From Pseudomonas monsensis (GTDB taxonomy: Bacteria > Pseudomonadota > Gammaproteobacteria > Pseudomonadales > Pseudomonadaceae), in assembly GCF_014268495.2 (NCBI RefSeq), contig NZ_CP077087.1, positions 5,716,501-5,780,500 of the forward strand: a stretch of DNA of 64,000 nucleotides, written 5' to 3'. Position 1 is the stretch's first letter; every line of letters starts with the position of its first letter. The notes under the pieces were generated by a model. It searched no databases. It saw only the letters and a list, made by a program, of their open reading frames with translations, and was not told where the DNA came from. The position numbers were made by a program, and so were the translations under genes. Positions 42,507 through 51,270 of this stretch are shown one piece after another.

Positions 42507-43700
42507 ATGAACGAAAAATCCGCCGTCACCCGCAACGCTGCAAAAGAACTGGTCATGTTCCTGTTCTGCTCGACGGTTTATCGGTTGTTTTCCGGTGCAC
42601 TGATGGTCTCGCTGACCTGGACCATCCTCAACCAGGACGAAGGCGGATACCTGCCTTTGGCGCTGGCGATTTTCTGCTCGTTCATTCCGGCGTTCATCAC
42701 GCCAGCGATGATCAAGCGGCTGTCGCTGCGTATGAACGGACGGCAGATGAGCAGCTGGTTTGTGCTGGGGCTGGCCGGTCTGGCCCTGATATCGGGCGTG
42801 TCGCGGGATTTCACCCTCGGCCTGCTGATCACCAATCTGTTTGCCTGGCTGATGATCATGTCGCTGGAGGCCAGCCTGGATATGTGGTTCGCCCAGATTC
42901 AAAGGGGCATGGATGAAACCAGAGTGCGGCGGATCAGCGGTGCGACCACGGCGACCAGTCAGGCCGCACTGATGACCGGACCTTTACTGGCGGCAGGTTT
43001 GATGCCGATTCTGAGCGGCATGGGTTTCTCGCTGGTGCTCAGCGCCGGCTTCTTCATGGTCGCCGCGATTTGCTTTACCCGTCACAGTCAGCCCTCGGCG
43101 GTGCAGACCACTGTCGAAGTCACAGCTGCGACCAGACTGCCACTGACGCTGTTTGTGCCGATGGTACTGATCTGGCCAATCCTCGGGGCATTCAATTTCA
43201 TGCTGCCGGTGTATGTGGCGAGCCACGGCTGGGCCCTGTTTGAACTGGGCGTGCTCGATGCCGTGTTCGGTCTGGGCATGGCGCTGATCGGCGTGCTGGT
43301 GATCATCGCCAATACCGGACGTAATCTGACGGCCTATCTGTCAGGCCTGATTGCACTGGCGCTGATCGCCACTTTGATGTGGTTGCTGATGCCGGACAAT
43401 CTGCTTCTCAAGGCACTGAGCCTGCTGATCCTGGGCATGGCGTTCGGTGGGGCGCGCGTGCATATCCGCGTCGCCATTGCCTGCCGCTACAGCGAGGCCG
43501 CGGTGGGGTTGTATGTCAGCCGGGCGAATGCCCTGGCGACGCCGGTTCTGCTGCTGATCCTCAGCCTGCAACTGGCCATGATCGACAATGCCTGGCTGCT
43601 CCCGTTCCTGCTGGTGACACTGAGCGTCGCGCTGCTGTTGCAGACCTCGGCTACACGTTTCGCCCGAGGACCTTCGAGCACCGCGGCCGTGGGCGCCTGA
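42507..43700 (+). CDS. MFS transporter, last gene of the cluster
   Basis: 397 residues, about 12 membrane segments. It shows the MFS pattern loosely: ETRVRRISGATTATSQAALMTGPLLAAGLMP and a second half from RLPLTLFVPMVLIWPILGAFNFMLPVYV. The loop-2 motif is poor, so the family is assigned from topology and the RISGATTATSQ segment. It follows the PLP enzyme by 112 bp on the same strand and is probably exporter or self-resistance. Convergent with hrpB. Confidence 0.75.
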   Translation: MNEKSAVTRNAAKELVMFLFCSTVYRLFSGALMVSLTWTILNQDEGGYLPLALAIFCSFIPAFITPAMIKRLSLRMNGRQMSSWFVLGLAGLALISGVSRDFTLGLLITNLFAWLMIMSLEASLDMWFAQIQRGMDETRVRRISGATTATSQAALMTGPLLAAGLMPILSGMGFSLVLSAGFFMVAAICFTRHSQPSAVQTTVEVTAATRLPLTLFVPMVLIWPILGAFNFMLPVYVASHGWALFELGVLDAVFGLGMALIGVLVIIANTGRNLTAYLSGLIALALIATLMWLLMPDNLLLKALSLLILGMAFGGARVHIRVAIACRYSEAAVGLYVSRANALATPVLLLILSLQLAMIDNAWLLPFLLVTLSVALLLQTSATRFARGPSSTAAVGA

Positions 43701-43730
43701 GGCGGCGAACCGTGTTGGCGCAGCCCCGGC

Positions 43731-46250
43731 TCAAGTGCCCCGGGGTTTCGCCCGCGCGGTGGCCTCGGCCACCAACGGATCATCCGGCCAATAGTGCTTC
43801 GGATACCGCCCTTTCAAATCCTTCTTCACCTCGGCGTACGTGCTGCGCCAGAAATTCGCCAGATCCTGTGTCACCTGCACCGGCCGCCGCGCCGGCGACA
43901 ACAGGTGCAACTTGACCACTTGCCGCCCGCCGGCAATTCGCGGCGTCTCGGCGAGGCCGAACAGCTCCTGCAAACGCACGGCAAGAATCGGCGGTGACTC
44001 GCTGTAATCCAGACGTACCGACGATCCCGACGGCACGCTGAGGTGATGTGGCGCCAGCTCATCAAGCTTCTGCGGCAACGGCCACGGCAGCAGATTGCGC
44101 ACGATGCTCGACAGGTCCAGATTGGCGAAATGACTGAGCCGCGAGACCTTGCCCAAGTAAGGCATTAACCAATGCTCAAGCGTGTTCAGCAACGTCGCAT
44201 CGCTGACATCCGGCCATTGGCTTTCGACCTGAGCGTCGAGGTCCAATTGCCGTAGCAAAGCGACCCGCGCCTGCCACTGACGCAGCTCCGGCGTCCACGG
44301 CAGCAACTCCAGACCTTTGCGCCGCACCAGATTGACCAGCGCCTGACTGCGCGCCGCTTCGTCGAGACCGGTCAACGGTTCACGGCTGAGGACCAGTTCG
44401 CCGACCTTGCGCTGGCGCTCGGCGCGCAACACACCTTCGCGCTCGTCCCAGTCCAGTTGATCGACACAGCTCACCTGTTCGGCCAACACTGAGTCGAACA
44501 GCGCCGGATCGAAATCAGCCGCCAGATAAATCCGTTCCTCGCGCTGGCCCTGTCGGCTGCCGAGGTCGGCAATCACAATCCACGACTCCTTCATCAGGCT
44601 GTCGGCTTCGGCGAACAGCGCAGCGCGTCCATTGGCCAGACGATATTCCGCGCCACCGGCGCGACGCTGTTGGGCGACGCGGTCCGGGTAGGCCAGCGCC
44701 AGCAGCGCACCGAGCCAGCGCGGATGATCAGGATCGCTGACCGGCGCGCTGACCTTGCCGCGCAAGTAACCACGATATTGTCGCGCCAGTTGCCGCGCCC
44801 GTTGCACACCCCCCTGAGCACCGCGTGCCGCGCGCTCCTCACCGCAGAGCAGGAGCAATCGGCTGTGCAGATCTGCGCCGGCACCCCGCAGAATATCGCG
44901 CTCGCCGAGCAGCGCCGCGACGTCGCACGCCATGTTCGCCAGCCCCAGCGCCTGACCGCGCAGCAACAGATGGGCGATGCGCGGATGTGCCGGCAGCTCG
45001 GCCATGGCCTGACCGTGGGCAGTCAGCGCTTTATCTTCAAGTGCCCCCAAGCGCTGCAACAGATCCTGCGCCTGGGCATACGCTGCCGCCGGCGGAACAT
45101 CCAGCCAGACCAGTTCGCCCGGGGTCACGCCCCAGCGACCGAGCTGCAGGGCAAGGCTGGCCAGATCCGCCGAGAGGATTTCCGCACTGCCGTAAGCGGC
45201 GAGTTGCTCGTGCTGATCCTGCGACCACAAGCGATAACACACCCCCGGCTCCAGACGCCCCGCCCGTCCTGCGCGCTGTGTGGCACTGGCCTTGGAAATG
45301 CGCTGCGTGTCGAGTCGGGTCATGCCGCTACCGGGATCGAAACGCGGCACCCGCGCCAGCCCGGCATCAATCACCACGCGCACGCCATTGATGGTCAGAC
45401 TGGTCTCGGCGATGTTGGTCGCCAGCACCACTTTGCGCTTGCCCGCCGGGGCCGGGTCGATGGCGGCGCGCTGGGCATTCAGGTCCAGTTCACCGTGCAA
45501 CGGGCACAGCAAAACATCGCTGCGCTCGCCAATGGCATCACTCAACTGCTGATGCACGCGACGGATTTCCGCCTGCCCCGGAAGGAACACCAGCAGGCTG
45601 CCGGTCTCATCGTGCAGGGCTTCGAGGACGGTCTGGGTCACGCGCTGGTCGATGTATTCGCCGGGCTGGAACGGCCGCCCCCAGCGCATGGTCACCGGGA
45701 ACATGCGCCCTTCACTGCGCAGGATCGGCGCGTCATCGAGCAACCCGGACAGGCGCTCGCCCTCCAGCGTGGCGGACATCAGCAAAATCTTCAGCGGCTG
45801 TTCAGCTCGGAACAGTTCGCGGCCGTTCAAACTCAGGGCCAATGCCAGATCGGCATCGAGGCTGCGTTCGTGGAACTCGTCGAAGATCAGCAGGCCCACG
45901 CCTTCCAGTGCCGGATCGTCCTGCAGGCGCCGGGTGAGAATGCCTTCGGTGACCACTTCGATACGGGTGTCGGGGCCGACCTTACTGTCGAGGCGGATGC
46001 GATAACCGACGGTTTCACCGACCTTCTCGCCCAGTTCGCTGGCCAGCCTTTCAGCCGCCGCACGCGCGGCGAGACGGCGCGGTTCGAGCATGAGAATGGT
46101 CTGCCCGGCCAGCCACGCCTCATTGAGCAAGGCCAAGGGCACGCGGGTGGTTTTACCGGCGCCGGGCGGTGCTTCGAGCACCGCTTCGTCGCGTGTCGCC
46201 AAGGCTTCACGCAGGGCGGGTAAAACTTCATCAATCGGCAAAGAAATCAT
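43731..46250 (-). CDS. hrpB: ATP-dependent helicase HrpB
   Basis: 839 residues. DEAH/RHA helicase: Walker A APPGAGKTTRVPLAL, DEFHERSLDADLAL (DEFH box), LMSATLEGERL, then TNIAETSLTINGVRVVIDAGLAR and QRAGRAGRLEPG. A long HrpB C-terminal domain with WPDVSDATLLNTLEHWLMPYLG and LLSPARRPVQVTQDLANFWRSTYAEVKKDLKGRYPKHYWPDDP is diagnostic. Length fits E. coli HrpB (about 809-824). Start at 46250 has GGGAG 5 bp upstream. Confidence 0.95.
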   Translation of the reverse strand: MISLPIDEVLPALREALATRDEAVLEAPPGAGKTTRVPLALLNEAWLAGQTILMLEPRRLAARAAAERLASELGEKVGETVGYRIRLDSKVGPDTRIEVVTEGILTRRLQDDPALEGVGLLIFDEFHERSLDADLALALSLNGRELFRAEQPLKILLMSATLEGERLSGLLDDAPILRSEGRMFPVTMRWGRPFQPGEYIDQRVTQTVLEALHDETGSLLVFLPGQAEIRRVHQQLSDAIGERSDVLLCPLHGELDLNAQRAAIDPAPAGKRKVVLATNIAETSLTINGVRVVIDAGLARVPRFDPGSGMTRLDTQRISKASATQRAGRAGRLEPGVCYRLWSQDQHEQLAAYGSAEILSADLASLALQLGRWGVTPGELVWLDVPPAAAYAQAQDLLQRLGALEDKALTAHGQAMAELPAHPRIAHLLLRGQALGLANMACDVAALLGERDILRGAGADLHSRLLLLCGEERAARGAQGGVQRARQLARQYRGYLRGKVSAPVSDPDHPRWLGALLALAYPDRVAQQRRAGGAEYRLANGRAALFAEADSLMKESWIVIADLGSRQGQREERIYLAADFDPALFDSVLAEQVSCVDQLDWDEREGVLRAERQRKVGELVLSREPLTGLDEAARSQALVNLVRRKGLELLPWTPELRQWQARVALLRQLDLDAQVESQWPDVSDATLLNTLEHWLMPYLGKVSRLSHFANLDLSSIVRNLLPWPLPQKLDELAPHHLSVPSGSSVRLDYSESPPILAVRLQELFGLAETPRIAGGRQVVKLHLLSPARRPVQVTQDLANFWRSTYAEVKKDLKGRYPKHYWPDDPLVAEATARAKPRGT

Positions 46251-46359
46251 GCTGGCTCCCAAACAGAGCCGCGAGTATAACGGCGAACTGCGAGGTGTTC
46301 GTCAGGGTCTTAACTTCACAAGACGAAGCTTCGTTAACAGATGACTCAGGAGATTTTCC

Positions 46360-46779
46360 ATGCGCTTACCTTCTCGCCTGATCGGCGGTGTACTGGTCGC
46401 CACCCTGCTCACCCAAATCACCGCTTGCGGATCGATTTTCTACCCGGACCGTCGCGGCCAGATCGACGGCAAGATTGACCCGGCGATTGCCGTGCTCGAC
46501 GCCTTGGGTCTGCTGTTCTACGTCATTCCCGGCCTGATCGCGTTCGCGGTCGACTTCACCACCGGCGCGATCTATTTCGAACCAGGCCACACGGCCCAGG
46601 TCGATCCGGCCAAGTTGAAACAAGCCATTGGCCCGGACGGTCAGGTCAATAACCTCAAGTTGCAGGCTATTCTCGAAACTGAACTGGGCCGCCACTTGCC
46701 GCTGGACGATCCACGGCTGATCCAGCACAAGGGCAGCACGCAGCAACTGGCGATGTTGGGCCTGCAACCTGCCGCCTAA
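46360..46779 (+). CDS. small lipoprotein
   Basis: 139 residues. Signal sequence with lipobox TQITAC-G, so the mature protein is anchored through Cys23 or a nearby Cys. A second hydrophobic stretch (VLDALGLLFYVIPGLIAFAVDFTTGAIYF) may enter the membrane. Relatives in Pseudomonas are sometimes named polyribonucleotide nucleotidyltransferase, which nothing in this sequence supports. GGAG precedes the ATG. Function unknown. Confidence 0.82.
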   Translation: MRLPSRLIGGVLVATLLTQITACGSIFYPDRRGQIDGKIDPAIAVLDALGLLFYVIPGLIAFAVDFTTGAIYFEPGHTAQVDPAKLKQAIGPDGQVNNLKLQAILETELGRHLPLDDPRLIQHKGSTQQLAMLGLQPAA

Positions 46780-46801
46780 TCCACAAGGAACCTCTGCACT
46801 C

Positions 46802-47710
46802 ATGACCTCCAGCCCCGAACACGCCCGCCTGCTGCGGTTGGCAACCCGCGCCTCGGTGGCGGTGGCCTGCACGCTGATCATCGCCAAAGCCATCGCCTGG
46901 TGGCTCAGCGGATCGGTGAGCATGCTCGCCGGCCTCACCGACTCGGCGCTGGATGGCGTCACCTCGCTGCTCAATCTGCTGGCGGTGCATTACGCGCTGC
47001 GCCCGGCCGATGACGATCACCGTTACGGCCACGGCAAGGCCGAATCGCTGGCGGGCATGGCGCAGGCGCTGTTCATCGGCGGCAGTGCGGTGTTGATCGC
47101 CTTTCAAGCCTACGAGCGGATCAAGCAACCGGAGCCACTGGGCGCACCGTGGCTGAGCATCGGCGTGATCGTATTCTCGCTGTTGCTGACTGCCGCATTG
47201 CTGACGCTGCAACATCGGGTGATCAAGGAGACCGGCTCCAACGCCGTGCGCGCCGACTCGCTGCACTACCGCTCGGACCTGTTGCTCAACGGCAGCATTC
47301 TGCTCGCGCTGATCCTCGCCGGCATGGGCTTTCATCAACTGGATGCGTGGTTCGGTCTGGGGATTGCCGCGTACATTTTATGGAGTGCGATCCAGATCGC
47401 CCGGGAAAGTTTTTCGGTGCTGATGGATGAAGAGCTGCCGACGGATGTCAGCCAACACATGCTCGAACTGGCCTGCGGCGTACCCGGCGTGTTGGGCGCG
47501 CATGACTTGCGCACGCGGATTTCGGGCAACCACTGGTTCGTGCAGTTGCACCTGGAGTTGCCGGGCGAGCTGACGTTGTCAGTGGCCCACGCCATCAGCG
47601 ATCAGGCGGCCGATGCAATTCACGCCGCCTACCCGCGAGCCGAGGTACTGGTGCACGCTGACCCGATAAAAGCAGCTTCAAGCCACGAGCCGCAAGCTTC
47701 AAGCTTGTAG
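46802..47710 (+). CDS. cation diffusion facilitator (FieF/CzcD-like)
   Basis: 302 residues. Six membrane segments with VSMLAGLTDSALDGVTSLLNLLAVHYALRPADDDHRYGHGKAESLAGM: the D-x3-D metal site in TM2 and HRYGHGKAE typical of CDF proteins. TM5 ends with NGSILLALILAGMGFHQLDAWFGL. A cytosolic ferredoxin-like domain follows (GVLGAHDLRTRISGNHWFVQLHLE). It likely exports Fe2+, Zn2+ or Mn2+. The final dozen residues (AASSHEPQASSL) are encoded by an intergenic repeat. Confidence 0.93.
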   Translation: MTSSPEHARLLRLATRASVAVACTLIIAKAIAWWLSGSVSMLAGLTDSALDGVTSLLNLLAVHYALRPADDDHRYGHGKAESLAGMAQALFIGGSAVLIAFQAYERIKQPEPLGAPWLSIGVIVFSLLLTAALLTLQHRVIKETGSNAVRADSLHYRSDLLLNGSILLALILAGMGFHQLDAWFGLGIAAYILWSAIQIARESFSVLMDEELPTDVSQHMLELACGVPGVLGAHDLRTRISGNHWFVQLHLELPGELTLSVAHAISDQAADAIHAAYPRAEVLVHADPIKAASSHEPQASSL

Positions 47711-47736
47711 CTGGAAACTTGCAGCTCGTAGCTGCT
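47671..47736. repeat. AGCTTCAAGC-type repeat overlapping the FieF-like stop
   Basis: AGCAGCTTCAAGCCACGAGC... pairs with ...GCTCGTAGCTGCT, with CAAGCTTCAAGCTTG inside. It is the kind of imperfect palindrome that pseudomonads carry between convergent genes. It begins inside the cation-efflux CDS and ends 2 bp before the stop of the next, convergent gene. Confidence 0.75.
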
Positions 47737-47737
47737 C

Positions 47738-48775
47738 TTACTGGACCTGATAACCGCGACTGCTCAGGCAATTGCCCTGAGCCTGGCGGTAAGCCTGCAC
47801 CACTTCAGGCGCCGGTTGGTACGTCGCGGTACGCGGATCGAAACCGCTTTGCTGCACCGCGTACTGGTAGCACTGGTAACCATCCTGCTGCACCTGCTCC
47901 GGTGACTGACCATTGGCCGGATAGGCCTCGACGTCATACCCCTGGGATTGCGGCTGCGGTGGTTGCTGCACCGGCGGCTCGACCACCACGTAATCCTGAC
48001 TGGCTTCCTCATACGCATAGTAGGAACCGGCCGCGAGGAACAGCAGCGCACCGCCGATCCACACTTCACGGGCGTAGTCCGGCAGATAGTGGGTGCGGAT
48101 CCCTCGCGGCGGCTGCACGACGATGTAGCGCGGGCCTTGCGGGCGATACCAGTAGCCGCCGGAATAGAAGTAATCCTGACCGCGATACGGCACGCGGAAT
48201 TCGCGATCCGGGAAGCGGTCGATCACATGCCCCGGACGGTATTGCGGACCTGGGCCCCAGCCGTTGCCATGCCCGTCCGGACGGCCGGGCCAGCGATTAT
48301 CATTGCCCCGGTTGCCGGTTTGCCATTGCTGGTTGTGGTAACCATTTTGCGGACGCTCGTCGCGGTAGTAACCCTGACGTGGCTCCTGGGTCTGGCGCAC
48401 AGTGTCGGGCCGTGGCTGGATCGGCAGCGTGTTCGACGGCGGCGGTGGCGCCTGATGCACCGGAGCCGGCTGATTGGGTGCACGGTTCTGGTTCTGCCAC
48501 TGACCATTGTTGCGCTGCTGGCCGTTGTGTTCGAACTGGCGGCTGTTATCGCCCCGAATGATTTCGTTGTTCTGCGGCCGCGGCTGGTTTTGCGGCGGCG
48601 GATTGTTCTGGCCGTGGGGCTGACGCTCACCGCCACGCCCTTGATTGCCCTGATGCTCGCCACCGTGCCCGTTATTCTCGGGGCCACGATTCTGTGGCTC
48701 GTCGGCAAGCGCTTGCGCACTGACGCTCACACACAGCAAACCAACACCGGCCAGACGCCAGATGCGCGACTTCAT
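47738..48775 (-). CDS. secreted DUF6515-like protein with Gln/Asn/Pro-rich region
   Basis: 345 residues. Signal peptide ending SVSAQALA-DE. Residues ~25-160 are low complexity, rich in N, Q, P, G and H. From ~165 there is a conserved part: FPDREFRVPYRGQDYFYSGGYWYRPQGPRYIVVQPPRGIRTHYLPDYAREVWIGG, then one hydrophobic segment (ALLFLAAGSYYAYEEA) and a Cys-containing end (YQCYQYAVQQSGFDP). I associate this Y/W-rich module with DUF6515. Start at 48775 (GAGGAAG 4 bp upstream) is preferred over GTG at 48787. Function unknown. Confidence 0.8.
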   Translation of the reverse strand: MKSRIWRLAGVGLLCVSVSAQALADEPQNRGPENNGHGGEHQGNQGRGGERQPHGQNNPPPQNQPRPQNNEIIRGDNSRQFEHNGQQRNNGQWQNQNRAPNQPAPVHQAPPPPSNTLPIQPRPDTVRQTQEPRQGYYRDERPQNGYHNQQWQTGNRGNDNRWPGRPDGHGNGWGPGPQYRPGHVIDRFPDREFRVPYRGQDYFYSGGYWYRPQGPRYIVVQPPRGIRTHYLPDYAREVWIGGALLFLAAGSYYAYEEASQDYVVVEPPVQQPPQPQSQGYDVEAYPANGQSPEQVQQDGYQCYQYAVQQSGFDPRTATYQPAPEVVQAYRQAQGNCLSSRGYQVQ

Positions 48776-48911
48776 GCTCTTCCTCACTGCGGGTATTAAG
48801 AGGGCTTGTAGCTAAGACCGGGAATACACACACCGGGTTCTGCGACAGGTTATCAGTCACGAAACTTATTTATTGAGGATGAACGTAGAGCGAGGCATAA
48901 AAATCGCAGCC

Positions 48912-48942
48912 AAGAAAAAAGGGAGACCCGTCGGCCTCCCTT
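48912..48942 (-). terminator. strong intrinsic terminator on the minus strand
   Basis: On the minus strand AAGGGAGGCC, loop GACG, GGTCTCCCTT, then TTTT. The single irregular pair is a G-U on the minus strand and A-C on the plus strand, and the T-run exists only in the minus direction, so orientation is clear. It is about 140 bp upstream of the DUF6515-like gene. Confidence 0.85.
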
Positions 48943-49180
48943 CTAGAGAACTTCGTCCTGGCTCGACGCTTTTGACGTCGGCTCACCTCACGCCGTCTTC
49001 TGGACAGTGTGCAGCTCGGGGACCGGCACAACCCCGGTGGGGGTGGCGGCCGCGGCGGGCCTGTTTGGGCGGGCCGCTGTGGACTGTGTTACCGAGCAGT
49101 GATTCTGGTGATAAGCATAGGCCCGAGGTCGCGACAGAGGATTGCGAAGATTGCTCAAATAAACACCACTTGCGCAATTT
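48912..49180 (-). ncRNA. candidate small RNA or attenuated leader, minus strand
   Basis: No protein gene explains this ~270-bp stretch, yet it ends in a strong minus-strand terminator. It is GC-rich with self-complementary segments (ACCCCGGTGGGGGT, ACCGG...CCGGT, around 49020-49040). A 9-codon frame MLITRITAR lies at 49118-49089 on the same strand. Possible readings are an independent small RNA or an attenuator before the DUF6515-like gene. I recognise no known RNA family, and the 5' end is a guess. Confidence 0.4.
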
Positions 49181-49231
49181 TTAACCCTGGATAGATAATC
49201 CGCCGCAATAGTTACAACCAAGGACAGATTG

Positions 49232-49711
49232 ATGAGCAAACTCGACCGTTACGACCTGAGCATTTTGGCGGAATTGCAGCGCGACGCCCGCATCTCCAAC
49301 CAGGAACTGGCCGAGCGCATCGGTCTGTCGCCCTCGCCCTGCTCGCGTCGGGTCAAACAGTTGGAAGACGATGGCTACATCTCCCGTCAGGTCGCCCTGC
49401 TCGATCGCAAAATGCTTGGCCTGAGCCTGACCGCCTATGTGTTGATCGGCATGGACCGGCATACACCGGAGCGTTTCGAGAATTTCGAGGCGGCGATTCG
49501 CACCTTGCCGCAGGTGCTGGAGTGCAGCCTGGTGACCGGCGTCGATGCGGATTACCAGTTGAAGGTGGTGGTGCCGGACATGGATCACTATCAAAAGCTG
49601 TTGCTGGGGCACCTGACCCGGATTGAAGGCGTGACCAGCGTGCGCTCAAGCTTCGTACTGAATCAGGTGCTCAACAGCACTGAACTGCCACTGACGCATC
49701 TGCGCAGCTAA
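49232..49711 (+). CDS. Lrp/AsnC-family regulator
   Basis: 159 residues. HTH (DRYDLSILAELQRDARISNQELAERIGLSPSPCSRRVKQLEDDGYI) and RAM domain (LTAYVLIGMDRHTPERFENFEAAIRTLPQVLECSLVTGVDADYQLKV). AAGGA lies 7 bp before the ATG at 49232; a TTG one codon upstream is an alternative. No obvious target gene is adjacent: upstream is the leader/small-RNA region on the other strand, downstream the tandem repeat array. Confidence 0.9.
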   Translation: MSKLDRYDLSILAELQRDARISNQELAERIGLSPSPCSRRVKQLEDDGYISRQVALLDRKMLGLSLTAYVLIGMDRHTPERFENFEAAIRTLPQVLECSLVTGVDADYQLKVVVPDMDHYQKLLLGHLTRIEGVTSVRSSFVLNQVLNSTELPLTHLRS

Positions 49712-49718
49712 TCAAAAG

Positions 49719-50964
49719 CCCCTCACCCCAGCCCTCTCCCAGAGGGAGAGGGAGCCGACCAAGGTGTCTGGCAGCATCCATCGACCTGAACCTTCGAGTC
49801 GATTATGGATTCACAGACGCAAGATCAGGTCGGTGTAACTCGTCGGCATCGCACGGCCAGTCCACTCTCCCTCCCAAAGGGAGAGGGCGCCGACCGAGGT
49901 GTCTGGCAGCATCCATCGACCTGAACCTTCGAGTCGATTATGGATTCACAGACGCAAGATCAGGTCGGTGTAACTCGCGGGCGTCGCACGGTCAGTCCAC
50001 TCTCCCTCCCAAAGGGAGAGGGCGCCGACCGAGGTGTCATCAACCTGAACCTTCGCGTCGATTATGGATTCACAGACGCAAGATCAGGTCGGTGCAACTG
50101 GTGGGCATCGCACGGCCAGTCCACTCTCCCTCCCTGAGGGAGAGAGAGCGGACCGAGGTGTCTGGCAGCATCCATCGACCTGAACCTTCGAGTCGATTAT
50201 GGATTCACAGACGCAAGATCAGGTCGGTGTAACTCGCGGGCGTCGCACGGTCAGTCCACTCTCCCTCCCAGAGGGAGAGGGCGCCGACCGAGGTGTCTGG
50301 CAGCATCCATCGACCTGAACCTTCGAGTCGATTATGGATTCACAGACGCAAGATCAGGTCGCTGTAACTCGCGGGCATCGCACGGTCAGTCCCCTCTCCC
50401 TCCCAAAGGGAGAGGGCGCCGACCGAGGTGTCTGGCAGCATCCATCGACCTGAACCTTCGAGTCGATTATGGATTCACAGACGCAAGATCAGGTCGGTGT
50501 AACTCGTGGGCATCGCACGATCAGTCCCCTCTCCCTCCCAGAGGGAGAAGGAGCCGACCGAAGTGTCTGGCAGCATCCATCGACCTGAACCTTCGAGTCG
50601 ATTATGGATTCACAGACGCAAGATCAGGTCGGTGCAACTCGCGGGCATCGCACGATCAGTCCCCTCTCCCTCCCAGAGGGAGAAGGAGCCGACCGAAGTG
50701 TCTGGCAGCATCCATCGACCTCAACCTTCGCGTCGATTATGGATTCACAGACGCAAGATCAGGTCGGTGTAACTCGCGGGCATCGCACGGCCAGTCCACT
50801 CTCCCTCCCAAAGGGAGAGGGAGCCGACCGAAGTGTCTGACAGCATCCATCGACCTGAACCTTCGCGTCGATTCTGGATTCACAGACGCAAGATCAGGTC
50901 GGTGTAACTGGTGAGCATCGCACGGCCAGTCCCCTCTCCCTCTGGGAGAGGGCTAGGGTGAGGG
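49719..50964. repeat. tandem array, nine copies of a 135-bp unit
   Basis: The anchor GATTATGGATTCACAGACGC starts at 49801, 49936, 50060, 50195, 50330, 50465, 50600, 50735 and (GATTCTGG) 50870. Spacing is 135 bp except one 124-bp unit (11-bp deletion). Each unit contains a palindrome CTCTCCCTCCCAGAGGGAGAG and GTGTCTGGCAGCATCCATCG. The array opens with CCCTCACCCCAGCCCTCTCCC and closes with the inverse GGGAGAGGGCTAGGGTGAGGG. Copies differ by a few bases. The 49712-51060 interval contains nothing else that I can support. Confidence 0.95.
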
Positions 50965-51060
50965 CAACAGGTTCGGATCAGACCCAGATCAATGCCACCC
51001 CGCACACCTTGGCGTATACTCGCTGCGCCCTTTTAGCCCCATGCGCGCCGGAGAGACCCG

Positions 51061-51270
51061 ATGGATCCAGCAGTATTCGAAGAGTGGATGATGACTGGCC
51101 TGGTCAGCATCCTGATCATTTTCATGGGATTCATCGTCTGGGATCTGGCGAAGAAGTCCAAGGCCGGGCGTTTCGGCTCGTTCATTCTGTTCTTCGTGCT
51201 GGGCCTGGGCGTGGCCGCGTTCATCATCAAGAGTGTAGTGATCGGCCTGATCGAATCCGGCGCGTTATAG
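51061..51270 (+). CDS. DUF2788-family small membrane protein
   Basis: 69 residues. Two membrane segments (GLVSILIIFMGFIVWDLA and FGSFILFFVLGLGVAAFIIKSVVIGLI) joined by a basic loop KKSKAGR. I match it to DUF2788 from memory. GGAGA lies 6 bp before the ATG. It overlaps the 3' end of the convergent rluE by 6 bp. Function unknown. Confidence 0.82.
   Translation: MDPAVFEEWMMTGLVSILIIFMGFIVWDLAKKSKAGRFGSFILFFVLGLGVAAFIIKSVVIGLIESGAL

Noticed and set aside
33590..43700. Siderophore or NRPS cluster
   Set aside because: No adenylation, condensation or carrier domain, no TonB receptor; only the PvdN-like enzyme recalls pyoverdine.
46360..46779. Polyribonucleotide nucleotidyltransferase
   Set aside because: The name circulates for this lipoprotein, but there are no PNPase motifs and the protein is a 139-residue lipoprotein.
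49940..50840. Small proteins encoded in the 135-bp repeats (65-88 codons)
   Set aside because: Their frames exist because the period is a multiple of three; no ribosome site, and the composition is that of the repeat.
49719..50964. CRISPR array
   Set aside because: Repeats are regular, but the sequence between anchors is also repeated; there are no unique spacers and no cas genes.
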